From Petrolisthes cinctipes (taxonomy: Eukaryota; Arthropoda; Malacostraca; Decapoda; Porcellanidae): a stretch of 64,000 nt of DNA. The position numbers and the translations under genes were made by a program. A model generated the notes under the pieces. That model did not search any database and was not told the origin of the DNA. It saw only the letters and a list, made by a program, of their open reading frames with translations. The DNA lies in contig JAWQEG010004738.1 in NCBI GenBank assembly GCA_033782935.1, positions 1 through 64,000 of the forward strand, given 5' to 3'. Of this stretch, positions 23,730 through 41,200 are shown one piece after another. Each line of letters opens with the position of its first letter. The stretch's first letter is position 1.

Positions 23730-23771
<42 letters not shown>
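23479..23771. repeat. (CA)n arrays with related spacers
   Basis: Four CA runs separated by spacers. Two of the spacers are similar (AGTTATCACCACAAACGTTG and AGCCATCACCCCAAACGTTA), so the block of CA plus spacer was duplicated. The 23772-24200 stretch holds an A-rich tract but no recognised gene. Confidence 0.85.
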
Positions 23772-23776
<5 letters not shown>

Positions 23777-24326
23777 TCGCATATACAGTTCAAACAGAGG
23801 TGTAATGTACGAGTAGTGTGCACATTTACAGGTGTTTTACAGGTACTAATACACAACATGAATTAAATATATTATTACAGTGTGTATTAAAAAAAAAAAA
23901 ATCATATCCCTGTAAACGAACCATTATTATTAGTCAAGATGGATTTATAAATAACGAACAGTACAGGAAAACAAAAGAAAGAGGTAAATAGATAACAAAA
24001 GTAAAAAGAAAAAATACATGAAAGAGACAAAAGGATAAAAGAAGTAAAAGGGGAAAGAAAAGCAAGAGGTAAATAAGGTAAATAAAAGCAAAAGGTAAAA
24101 CGGTAAAAAAAAAAAAAAAAAAACACACACACAGGCACTGGGAAAACGAAAACCCGAAAACGACAACAGAGAATAAACAAAACAAATCATCTGTGCCATC
24201 ATCAATTTAGGATTCCACAGATCGAGTCAGCCACACAGCAGTCACACAACACAGCACTAGCACTTCAGTTGGACGAAGATTCCACAACCAAGACATACTT
24301 CAAGTTACTAGTATTCGACAGAGACC

Positions 24327-29465
<5,139 letters not shown>

Positions 29466-30571
29466 AAGAGTGATGGGGAAAAATAGAGACAACCTCTCTG
29501 AACTTTCTCTCATCGCCCATTACTTTATTAGTTGAATTATCATGAATTCCAACCAAACTAGACCATAATTAAAGAGTAGGTTATGTCATCCCCATTTCAA
29601 GTAGCATCAAGGCTTCTTCCCGTCGAGTTCTAGTGTCACAATCATTATCATTCATTATATATATATATAAAAAAAAAGTCATGTTTTTATGAGATTCAAC
29701 GTTCGATGACCTTCCTCCTTCCCAAAACACTAAAAAAAAATTGAGGATAAAAGATCCCCCTGGGCCTGGAAGACCCTGTAGGACTAGGGAGAAGGTGATA
29801 AAGAGGTGGGACAGCAAGCATGAAAGAGATAAAAGGCGGCAAGGTCCCAACATCGAGGACAGTCAAGTCCACACATACCCCGAAGGACTTTCATGAACTA
29901 CCTGCTGGTCTGCACCTCAACTTTAGACACTACTAAGTGCCCTACTCTCAACTCTTCTGTTTTCATGGCTTAACCATCTTAGTTTCATGGTCCACGAGTC
30001 CATCCTTGGTCTCTACACCTTGTTACATCTGTATAGTATTACCTATAGTACGGTACTCCATCCAGCCAGATGACACAGGCTTCAGTAGTACAATTTAACC
30101 CTGCTTAGGTAGAGGCCTTTGACCTCATGTAGCTAGGTAGACCAGGGTCTGACAGACCCCCCCCCAAAAAAAATACATTAGAATGCTTTACAGAACTTTT
30201 ATTAAATTGGGACTGTTTGTGTATCAAATACTATCCTTTTTCTACACAACTTACACAATGAAAAAAAAAAAAAAAAAAAAAATTATTTATAATAAAGTTT
30301 TTGAAAAAAAAAAAAAACGTGCAGAAAAATACATGTATATTTGGGTTCTATCCATCTCATACAAAAAAATAACAGAATGTAAGTGTGCATGGTAGAATCA
30401 GTTGGTAAGGAGTGCTGCAGCATTCCGGAACATTGGGGAGGCCCTCTGACCATACACAACTGCAAACCAAGACAAGAAAATGTTAGTTTGATTTTTTTTT
30501 ATTTTTTATAGATAATGTATATATTTCACGAGAAGAAGCAGAGGTTTTATGAGGCTATTTCTTTTTCTTAC
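29466..30571. other. downstream of the dehydrogenase gene; probable 3' UTR and spacer
   Basis: Contains two A runs (about 30262-30281 and 30304-30316) with AATAAA between them at 30291-30296, a candidate poly(A) signal for the dehydrogenase transcript. No other gene was recognised. Confidence 0.35.
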
Positions 30572-30868
30572 CTACATACACTCCATGCAGAGTGCAGAAG
30601 ACTGCTCAAGGCATACTAGCTTCTTGCAAGTGATGCAGGGGGTTCTTGTCTTCCTATCCTTCTTGGTAGGACAGAGCCAGCATCTCTTTCTTTGTGACAA
30701 GTTTATGGGGATCTTAGCTGGGGGATTCACTTCAGGGAACACACTTTTGATGACTTGCTGAGTCTTTGTGTGTTGGCCAGGAAAACTAATCCTCTCTTCA
30801 GCCCATGGTTCGATGAGACTCTTCGCCAGACCACAATACCACAAAAAGTAGACATGGGTCTTACACAC
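30572..30868 (-). pseudogene. piggyBac-type transposase, C-terminal fragment
   Basis: The minus-strand frame encodes GLAKSLIEPWAEERI and then a cysteine-rich end: CWLCPTKKDRKTRTPCITCK and LVCLEQSSALCMECM. The CxxC-CxxC-C-CxxC spacing with KDRKTR is the zinc-ribbon tail of piggyBac/PGBD-type transposases, which cut and paste DNA at TTAA. The catalytic domain upstream (above 30870) was not found. Loss of the 5' part makes this a relic. Confidence 0.6.
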
Positions 30869-31356
30869 CCGAACACACTTGCACAGTTAGTAGACATGGG
30901 TCTATGAAACCCGAATACCCTTATGGTGCCCAAATGGATAAAGGCCTCGAAATGACTCCCCTACCGAATGCATGCACACACCAAAGTAGGAAGGCACTGA
31001 GGAGACCAGAGCTCCTAGGTATCTATAAATTACCGAACTAGAGAAACTCATAGTAGGGGTGGGTCTGTGAGACCCACTTCTGCCAAAGCAGGGTGAACAT
31101 CCTCCAGCTTCCTCTTCAGAGACCACACTCCTGCTTCATAAACGGGTATCATACCTTGCTTCTATTCTTCAGTGGGATGGCTTTAATATGTCAGGAACCA
31201 AGACATTTCTCTCAAAGAGTGTTTCTGTTGCATAGTGCACTGTGTTGTGTTGATATTTCCTTCAGTAGATACCTAGCTGGTACAAGTGATACTTCCATGG
31301 ATGGATGTGTTTTGCAACTGGAGCTGGCCTGATATCCCAACTAATCCATCAATAAG
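30869..31356. other. unassigned spacer
   Basis: No gene or clear repeat recognised. May contain decayed parts of the adjacent piggyBac-like element. Confidence 0.3.
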
Positions 31357-31500
31357 GTACAGTTAGTCAAGCTTCAAACTCCTCAAATCGTGTTGTCTGC
31401 TGCAGCCAGAGAGGGCTATATAAGTTGACACACCAATCGTCCAGGTTAACAAGGGCTATATGATTGTCTGAGAAAGGTTTCTGATCAATCCCAAAAAGCA
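31357..31500 (+). repeat. inverted repeat, left arm (pairs with 36010-36152)
   Basis: GGTACAGTTAGTCAAGCTTC, CTCAAATCGTGTTGTCTGCT and AACAAGGGCTATATGATTGT occur again, reverse-complemented and with scattered differences, at 36010-36152. The pair encloses a non-LTR retrotransposon. Confidence 0.65.
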
Positions 31501-32340
31501 AGTATAAATATGTACAATCGCAGACCATGAAAAGTCTACTCCCTCTGCAGACCCTGAGACGAGGCCTGGGGTCTTACTGGATGACGGCTCGGCCAAACTA
31601 TCACGGGCAACACACGCACTATAGAACCCACTGCCCATTCCACACATAAAAAAATCTAAGGCATACCTCTCTAAGTAGTCCGGTCTCTTTCAAGAAAGTC
31701 ATCAATTTATAAGTCACACCGGAATTCCCATCACCCAAGACAGAGTTCAGATTCACGGGGACTTGATTTACTCTGTAGCAGGCAGCCAGAGGCTGACGTT
31801 CCCCAACAGTGCAAAATGATGCGACTGATTGATAGTACCACGCCACAGGTGTTGCATTGTGGTGGGAAACTATGATAGCCAGCTTCATGGAGAGCTACAA
31901 GCTTGCCAAGCCTAGCAATGCGTCCTTGGAGGGCGTTCATCTTGGACTGACAAACTCTTCACTTATTCTTCAGTCTTTCATAACACGACGTAACCTTCGA
32001 CATACAAAAATTAACCACATAAATCTGATTCATTCCCTTTTCCATTGGTGTGGGATTTAACTCTGTAACACACACACACACACACACTTAATCATTACTC
32101 AATGAAGGATGCTTGTTGTCAGGTTATTGTTTTAAGTCACTGGATGATAAAATATCTTACATTCTGTACAAAATATAGTGAATCATGATTAGTGTATACA
32201 AATATCAAACACTATAATAAACAATTATGGTTAAAAGTATGACTTCTAGGTGATCATAGTGTAAGTAGCAATAATGAATAACATACATACATACATACAT
32301 ATACCAGCAGGCTGGCCTTCATTTCCACGCTGGAGGTAGC
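31501..32340. other. sequence between the left arm and the retrotransposon
   Basis: Contains a (CA)9 run (about 32070-32088) and a (CATA)n run (32281-32302). Minus frames at 31456-31940 show no recognised domain. Confidence 0.35.
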
Positions 32341-35300
32341 CTCATCACGTCGCACGCTCTCCGAAACAAAATGTCCAAACATAGAATCCCCCCCCCCCCC
32401 CCGCGCACAAACACACACTCCACATCTCAACCCCCCGATCCCTGTTGGAGGAGGGAGCCCCCCACCGCACCACGTATCTCCTTATGGGACTGCAAGGAGT
32501 ACAGTCATGTTTGCATCCGTAGCAAAGTTGGTTTATCCCTGCCACTTCACTACAGGGCGAACTCCCCCTCCAGCATTCAGCCGGCCATATGGGCCACACT
32601 AAATGCAGGCCACTCCTCCACGGACCGTGAAGCCGCGTCCACTCTTCAAGCATTCACCACCCTCCTCTACTTGTTTCTATCACGCTCAATCACTCTACCT
32701 TGCTCCACAGGTATACCTCTTCCACTCAGAGCTCCTTTCACGGTGTCCATCCATCTCCTCTGTGGCCTTCCTCTCCTCCTTATACCTCCCACATTTGACC
32801 CCCCTATCCTCTTTATCATTCTATTCTCCATCATTCTCTCCACATGTCCAAACCATCTTAACACACTCTGCTCTGCACAGCCTGCTAGCTCTCTCACGAC
32901 ACCTGTCCTTCTCCTCACTTCCTCATTCCTGACTCTGTCCATTCGAGCCACACCACACATGCTCTTCAGACATCTCATCTCTACTACATTCAACCTTCTC
33001 TTCTCACTTTCTCCCATATTCCATGTTTCCGCTCCATACAGTGCAGTAGGCATTGCTATCCCTTCGTACAATTTCCCCTTTACACCCATTCTAAGTGACT
33101 TACAGCCAAACATCCTATTCATTCCTCCTAGCACCTTTCCTACCTCATTTATGGTACTCTAGATTTTACCTGTCTCTATTTTGCTATCCACCGTCACCTT
33201 TGACCCCAAATACTTAATAAAGCACTCCACCTCCTCCAATATTTTACCATCTAGCATTATATTCATCCTTCTATCCTCTGCTCCCCTCCTACACCTCATT
33301 ACTTTGCTCTTTGCCACGTTCACTCTCAGTTTCCTCCTCCTGCACACCCGTCCAAACTCCTGCACTAACATACTCTGTTCCTTTTCTGACTCTGCCACTA
33401 ACGCCGTATCATCAGCAAACAGTAATTGGTTTAGGCCCAATTTTCTACCTCTGCTGTTCACCAAATTCAGTCCTCTCTCCATCACCCTAGCATTTACCTC
33501 TCTTACTACACCGTCCATATAAATATTAAACAACCATGGTGACGTCACACAGCCTTGACATAGTCCCACTTTTACTGGGAACCATTCACTCACATTACTT
33601 CCCACTCTACTGTTCACATAGAAACTTTTCACCCCTCTCAATAATCCCCCCCCCCCAGCCCGTACAACTGAAAAACCTTCCACAATCCATTTCTATCAAT
33701 TCTATCATATGCTTTCTCGAGATTCATAAATGCCCATACTACTTCCTTACTTTTCTCTAAATACTTTTCACACACCTGCCTTACTGCAAATATCTGGTCC
33801 ACACAACCTCTTCCTCTCCTAAAGCCACCTTGCTCTTCACCAATCACAGCCTCCGTACCCTCTCTGATTCTTCTTATCAGCACCTTCCCATACAGTTTTC
33901 CTACTACACTTAATAGGCTTAATACCCCTGAAACTCGTACATTGGTATCTATCTCCTTTTCCCTTATATAGATGTACTACACAAGCACTCACTCGATCTA
34001 TTGGGACCTTACCACTATCAAAACACACCATCAACAACCTTACCAACCACTCCATCATACTTGTTCCACCATATATCAGACATTCTACATCGCATCCATC
34101 TAAACCTGAAGCTTTCCCTGCTTTCATCTCTCTCATTGCCTCCTCCACCTCTTTCTCTCTTATCGGCTCCCCATTTAATCCCTCCAACATGTTTACTCCA
34201 TTTCCCCTTCCAAACACAACAATCTCAGCTTCTCTATCCTCATCAAAATTCAGTAATCCCTCAAAATACTCGGCCCATCTCCTCTCAACTGCCTTCTCAA
34301 CTAGCATGGTACCATCCTCTGCTTTCACCCTTTCCTTATCCTCTTGACTTCTTTCCAGAACATTTTCTTATTTTCCTGGAAATTTTCAGTTAACTTTCCC
34401 CCCCTCCTATCATCTGCCCTCACTTTAGCATCCCGTACAACTCTCCTTGTTCTATTTCTCTTCTCCTTGTAACACTCATACGATTCCTGATCTTTCCTCT
34501 GTAACCATACTTCAAACGCTCGCCTTTTTTCACTATAACTGCCTTAACTTCCTCCCACCACCATTCACTACCCTTCCTCAAACCACCCCCAACCCGTCTC
34601 CAACCACATACCTTCTCCGTACATCCTACTACTACCCTTTTAAACATTTCCCATTCCTCCTCTACTTCACCTGCCTCCCTCTCCCTTACTCCATTCCAAT
34701 TCCTAGCAATCTCCTCTTGATACTCCAACATCTTTTCTTTCTTGCTCAACTCACTCACATTTAAAGCCCTCTTTACTCTTTCCCTATTTCTTGATACCAC
34801 TCCTAAACCCACTCTTAAGTCTTAACCTACCCTCTACTAGGAAATGGTCCGAAATACCACCCCCCTTCCCCCTTCAATACTCTAACATCCAACCAACACT
34901 GTAAAGCAGTCTTTGACATTACCACATAGTCCATCAAAGCTCTATCTACCATTCTCCCATTTATCTGTCTTACCCACGTATACTTATATATTTCCTTTTT
35001 CTTAGAAAATGTATTTCCAACTACTAGCTCTCTCTCTACACATAACCCAATCATTCTCTCACCACTCATTTATTCCCGGCACCCCATACCTACCCACAAC
35101 CCCATCTACTACCTCATCCCCCACTCTTGCATTCAAATCTCCAAAAAGTACGATGTTCACATTCTGCCCCAAACTCTGTATACACTCCTCCAATTCACTC
35201 CAAAACTGTTCTCTCTCCACCTCATCCCTCTCACTGCCCAGTCCATACGCACTCACAAACACCCATGTCTCCTGACCAAATTTTACTCTTACCCACATTA

Positions 35301-35720
35301 ACCTTGCCGACAACTCCCTCCACTCCACCACATTCCGATTCACTTCTGCACTCAGAATCAAAGCCACTCCTTCCCCTCTCCACCCCTGACAGTCTACCAC
35401 TCACACAACCAAACTCACATTCACCCTTCCCTTTCAACATTGTCTCACTCAATGCTTGTACATCCAACTTTCTTTCAACACTCTCCCAATCTCCTCCCTC
35501 TTACCTACAACCGTACTATATCCACGCACATTCATTGTCCCAATTTTGATATTCTTGGGGTTTCGGGAAGTACAAATACTTCCCTCCCCCCTTTTCCTTT
35601 GTATGTGCTCCATGACGAAATTTCTAGGGAAAACTTCCAGAGGAGGGGTTCCCCATGCCCCTCGCTCCGAGGCCATTGCACCGTAAACAGTGGGGTCGCC
35701 ACATCCCTACACCACCTCAG
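32341..35720 (-). mobile_element. non-LTR (LINE) retrotransposon, near full length, inactivated
   Basis: On the minus strand, fragments run in LINE order. Endonuclease: IKIGTMNVRGYSTVVGKREE near 35550, ALSETM near 35450, VFGDLNARVGDEVVDG near 35130. Reverse transcriptase: EEAMREMKAGKASGLDG near 34120, EEQGGFRRGRGCVDQIFAVR near 33830, LEKAYDRIDRNGLWKVFQLY, CQGCVTSPWLFNIYMDGVV and the FADD active site at 33408-33419. C-terminal domain: LYGAETWNMGESEKRRLNV and VLRWFGHVERM. Frames change at least six times, so it is dead. The layout suggests an RTE- or CR1-like clade, not settled. 3' end lies near the C run at 32391. Confidence 0.85.
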
Positions 35721-36009
35721 TAGGAAGAAAGAACACTAAGTAGTAGAGAAAGCAAGAGCGAGCTATGGGAGGTAGAGGACGCTCAATCTCCACTTATTTA
35801 ATTAGATAGACCCACCCATCACCAAACATGAATAAACATCTTAGAAATGTGACTTGTTGGGTCTCCTAATGACAACTCTAAAAAAGCACTTTGAGGTCAT
35901 CTTACACGTGAAAGGCAGTAACGTCTATTTACTTTTGAATGCTAACTGAGTAACATAGCTGAAAAACAGTGAACGAGAGCTACCCCTCCCTTCTCCTCCG
36001 CACCCCCCT
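35721..36009. other. sequence between the retrotransposon and the right arm
   Basis: Unique-looking sequence with no gene. Separates the LINE 5' end from the inverted-repeat arm. Confidence 0.3.
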
Positions 36010-36152
36010 CTGATGGGAGTGACCAGAAACCTTCCTCAGCCAATCATATAGCCCTTGTTAGCCTGGGTAACAGGTTTGCTAATTTTAATAGCCCTCTGTG
36101 GCTGCAACAGACAACACGATTTGAGTAGTTTCAAGCTTGACTAACTATACCT
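36010..36152 (-). repeat. inverted repeat, right arm (pairs with 31357-31500)
   Basis: Contains CAATCATATAGCCCTTGTTA, GACAACACGATTTGAGTAG and TTCAAGCTTGACTAACTATA, the reverse complement of the left arm. Similarity stops just inside 36010 and outside 36152. Confidence 0.65.
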
Positions 36153-38182
36153 TCAAAAATATAATCTCAAAGACAAAGCAAAGTATAAATAAAACAAAAG
36201 TTATGATAAACCATGTATTTTGTGTTGCAATACCAGGTCCCCATCATACCCCCTGGGGTCACCAGGCAACAATCTCACAAGACAGGACAGGGCAGCACAC
36301 GGGTACCAATGAAATAATAGCACTAGTGTGATACAAGCACTGAACTGGTAAATTAAGTCCTACTAATTAATATAACTGAAGCACCACCTACCACAGACAG
36401 CCAGTTGTCACTAAGTTTCAACAACGAATTGAGTGAAAATTGTGGCTAAACACATTGCTGTCACTCCAAACCGAAGTGGAGATTTCAACAGCATCTGATC
36501 TTCAGGAGGCTGATCAATTATGTCAATGATTATTAAGACTGCATTACAACAGGCCCACAACCCAAAAGTAGAGCAAACCACAACCCTGTGACCAATACCC
36601 TGGATTAAATCAATAGTTCCAGTATTGCATATTTCTACTACAGTAGGTTACAAGATGAAAGTCTTGCACAATCTGAAATAGAGTTGTGGTTGAGCCATGT
36701 CAAAAAGATCAATGCTAACACCGGTTCAACAAAAACAAACTTGCAGTATGCAGCACCATATACAACTCAAAGATTATGCAGGACTCTCTTGTACACATGC
36801 ACCATGGGGTAAATCATCAAAAAGCTCCCTCACCCCATTACAGCTTGGTACAACTGCTCAAGATACTGTAATTTGCTACCTGCCCCTAGACAACCACACA
36901 TGCTACCACACTTGTGTTCTTGGCTCCTTGCACCATAAAAAACAACAACAATAATAAAATAATAATAACAGTTATCTTGGTCTATGGGAATATTACCCTA
37001 GTACTGGATACAATAATATACTGTATAGGGCACCTGAAGTGAAAGTAAACCCAACCGGAATGAACTGAAATCTAAGTATCCTTGGGATCTCTATTATCAT
37101 TGTCCCTCATGTGACTAAAAAATTACTATCTAAAGCATGTACCATTGCTGCCTTGAGTAAAGGAACTGCAAATTTATTGAGTTTGTAAATTTTAAGATAA
37201 ATCCCAGATGAGTCCACATACTCAGAATAATATGTTAAGCCTACAAAATAATCTTAGATATAATGTTAGTTTCCTTTATATGGTACATAGCTGTCCTTAC
37301 AAAAATAGAAAAAGGGGCATCAAACAACATTGGAATGAACTTTGTAACATGGTACAGAAGTGTAAGTAAACAACTGCTCCTGTTGCATAAGTGTCTTAAG
37401 AGAAAATATGAAGATAAGGATTATATATATAAATATATATGTATATAAACTAAATCAATGCCAACCAAATGCCCCCTACCCTCTGCAGCAATAATAACAA
37501 AAAATAAGGTGCACTGAGGATACGGAGGGTAACCCGATGTGCTACCTAACCACCAGTACTACTAAAAATCTTGGCATAGTCTAAGCTCATGGCATATAAA
37601 AGTTAAAGCAAATTTTCTCTATTTAACAAAGAAAATATGCCGATATAGCATCATGATGTTTATCCACATTTTCCTGCAAGATTTCACTGCCAAGGGCATC
37701 ATTGCACTGTAAATTGCCACCAAAGTAATCTCACTTTGATACATAATGTATATACAGTCACATTATTGGTATTATCTATATAAGGTATAGAAACCATGAA
37801 CTAGGCATCTTATACTTTTACGACAATGAAAATCAAACCATGACACAAACCAAAAATGTAATGTATAACTGCTAATTTGCACTGGCCACTCATGATCGTA
37901 GTAAATGGCAATGCTGTGGACTCTTTTCTCATAAATATTAGTAACAATGTCAGTATTGCACCTTGCTATATTACGTATGTGGTCCCAACATTATAAACTA
38001 TCTGCCATGAAGAAAGTATTTCAATTTCATCTTACATAAAAAGTTCAGTACAAAATACAATTTCAATTGAAAGGGTCTTCATGGCAGAAGCCATTTTCAT
38101 GCTTCTGGACACACAAATCAGTGGCAAACCTGGACGAGTGCCAATGTCAGAGAAACTTGCAGGTTAATTGGCTTCTTTCTTC
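36153..38182 (-). other. probable 3' UTR and downstream region of the p180/kinectin-like gene
   Basis: No gene on either strand. On the minus strand an AATAAA (complement at 37173-37178) lies about 1 kb after the proposed stop at 38183 and could be the poly(A) signal. AT-rich throughout. Confidence 0.3.
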
Positions 38183-38203
38183 TTACTGAGTGGAACCAGT
38201 ACC
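38183..38203 (-). CDS. p180/kinectin-like, proposed terminal exon
   Basis: Acceptor CTTCTATTTCAG; in phase 0 it reads GTGSTQ and TAA. Another frame of the same exon reads VLVPLSKKKEAN and TAA but needs a different phase. The 6.3-kb gap to the previous exon leaves room for a different ending. Confidence 0.35.
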   Translation of the reverse strand, partial: GTGSTQ

Positions 38204-41200
38204 CTGAAATAGAAGACCATTTGGTTTACTATGAGGAATACAGTGCTTTACTTTCACCCTCCCTATACACACATTGATTATCACAAATGACACAGATCTA
38301 CACAGAATTCAGTACTGTAGTTTATACTGTAATGCAATGGAACATAATAATGTTCTGTACTCTTTATTATAAGATTATTTTAGTTTACATGATCTCAATA
38401 TTATAGTTTGGATATTATCATCAATATCATACAAAAAGTGCATGTGAAGCACTAAACTTCAGCACGTAAAACAGATCTTTTTATTTGTATGCAGTATGAT
38501 TTCTATTGTATCTTTTTGCCATATGAACTTATATATCATTTGCTGAATTGATAAGCGAACCACAAATACAACACGAATCGCCATTCCATAATATTACACT
38601 TTACTTAAATAAAAAATGTGTTGTACTGTATTTTTGTCCTTGTAGTCTTGATCATCTTTGTTTGCATGATAAGTACTATATAAGGTTAATTCTTAATTAC
38701 CGAATGATTAATTTACTATGTATATGTTTGGTAGAACCGTGGTATCTTCCAACATTGGTGTGCTAAATTTTCATTAAAAAATAGCATGAATACAGTATGT
38801 GGTTTAATTAAGACTATAAATTGGATAACAACGACATTAGTTTGTCATCACAGAGATACCCCTTTCATGCATGGCATCATACAAGAGTATCACATTTACC
38901 TTCCCTATGTTACTGTATTCACGATTACTTTATCTGAATATTTACTGCACTCACTAACACTAATACCATTCAGCAGCGTATACCTTGATATATTGAAGCC
39001 AATATAAAGCACCAAAACAAAGAAGAATCCTAACAATATGCATAATGTAATGTTACCCATTTAACCAGTTGACTGCGCTTAAAACAGTGAACAGAGTACA
39101 TTCATTCATATGCTGTAAATGAAAGACTGGATATATGAAAAATAGCAGCATACACTGATGTAGGAAAAATGAAAAAGAAAAATATAAGCAACAGTTTCAA
39201 AAGGTATAACTATAGTTACTTGAAATATATCCATATGATGCTCAGTCAAATCAGTTGGAGTATCTGTTGTCCAAAGACAGAGAAGTTTGGGATGATTTAT
39301 ATATACATTTGGATAGGCAATATGATACCCATGACAAGACAATACTGCCATAGTTTTACCAGGCAGCTTGGGCCACTTGGCAATAAATCACAATACGAGT
39401 GTGTTTGAGTAAATGAGTATTTCTACAAGGGAGCTAAATTTCTTAAGGTATAATACAAGAGACATCGTGCACAAGAGGATTAACATCAATAACCTAACAA
39501 ACGACTGGATGGAAGTAAGGCAAGGTGCTGTAAATGTAATTATCTTTAAAAAATTAATGAAATCAATATAAAAAGGTAAGTAATTTACAGAATGTAATAA
39601 AATATATTTCAAACAAAATTTTGTAAAGAAACACTAATGCCGAGTCCTTTAGTAGCAACTGGTAAATTAATTTTTGTTGCCTCCTTTATGATAACTGGAG
39701 AACTAAGAAGTCATACAGAAAATCTTGTATATTCTTTATGGCCATTACCTTATTCGAAAAAAATATTTACTTTAGAAAAATAATGATAACTTTATTTAAA
39801 CAATCGATTTGTTCAAATTTGGTACATAGGCAGAAACCCTTCTACACTCCCATATTACAGTACAGTATAGTATAAGACTGCAGGATGTGAAAATCAGTGG
39901 AGAGGCAATTAATAATAAATATATAATATAACTGACAGTATTAAATTGCCAGGTAATACAGCACACCAGAGTATGCTTGCCAATACAACATGTACTCTAT
40001 TGCAAGTCTTTTATCCCAGAGTATAGTTTGTGCAAGAAATAATATAAATATGCCTACTTAGACAAAAGACAATATAATCCTATTGCCATGCAGCAAAGAT
40101 TAATGGCACTAATTCATAATGCAAGACAAAAGAAAAAATGAATGGTGACAATGTAAATAAAAAATCTGTAACAGTACTGTTTATGCCTCCTGAGTACTGT
40201 ATTCCAAAACTACTGAAAACATCTAGTTGTTTACACCAACAGGCTATCCCTGCAGCAGGCATATAACTTTTATATGTCTCACCTATTTCAGCACAGGTAA
40301 CCACCTTGTCCATTAAGGTAATAAATGAATTACAAAAACAAATCCACTCCTGTAGCAACAATACAAATGTCCAGTATTTCATGCCTTAGTAATATGTCCA
40401 ATAGCTTACTCCACATTTCAAGTAAAACAAAAAGCCATGCAGTAGCCTTAAGCAATTTTCATTGCATTGTAACTGTGAATAAACCTAAAAAAAAGCATAA
40501 AAACACACTTAAGAAATTAGAGTGCATAAACTGAAGAAAATCTTCACCATGAAAATAAAAATATTTCCCACATGCAGAGGCCACACCAGTCTGATGACTT
40601 TTTAAGTACTGGTACGTTTAGTAAGAGACTAAGAGAGTTCGATAAATTACTAAATCATTCTCTTATTATTGATTCATTGCTTTGTTCACTGTAAACGGAA
40701 ATAAATAATAATGCTACTTGTTTTCATGCTCACTTCTAAAACTAAGTTCATGATATATGGTAAAATATCTATCATTTCAGACCAATTAGTCTCTTGTATA
40801 TTACCTTTGCCATAGTCAGTTTAAAGGGCCAGTGAAAGTAATGATTTGTCTACAATTTACTGTATAGCCTTATGGCAACTGTGAAAGCTTTCATCTTAAT
40901 ACAATTTATAACCTGTAAAGTGGCAGTGAAAGCTATAATTATCCTATTTAGATGACAATGAATACAAAAGCTTCTCTATAATATTGCAGTACTGATTTCA
41001 ACATAACTGCAGTATCACATTTTTAATCAGTACAAATAGAAACTTGGGTTTGTGCTCATTAAGACAATATTGTACAAAATTTGATCCAATGTCTATGGTA
41101 TTTTACTATAGTGGTTATTTTTGCTTTAAAAAACAATTACAAGTCAACTGCCATGCATCAGTATCTGGACAAAAAGGGCTGGCCAGCAACAAAGGTTACA

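Noticed and set aside
24265..24296. Inr (TCAGTT at 24265) with a DPE-like AGACAT 24 nt downstream, as promoter of the dehydrogenase
   Set aside because: The DPE-like motif is about 3 nt too close to the Inr for the strict spacing known in arthropods, so it is not supported as a core promoter.
32371..35686. Plus-strand open frames (Ser/Pro/Leu-rich) opposite the LINE
   Set aside because: They are antisense shadows of the endonuclease/reverse transcriptase frames.
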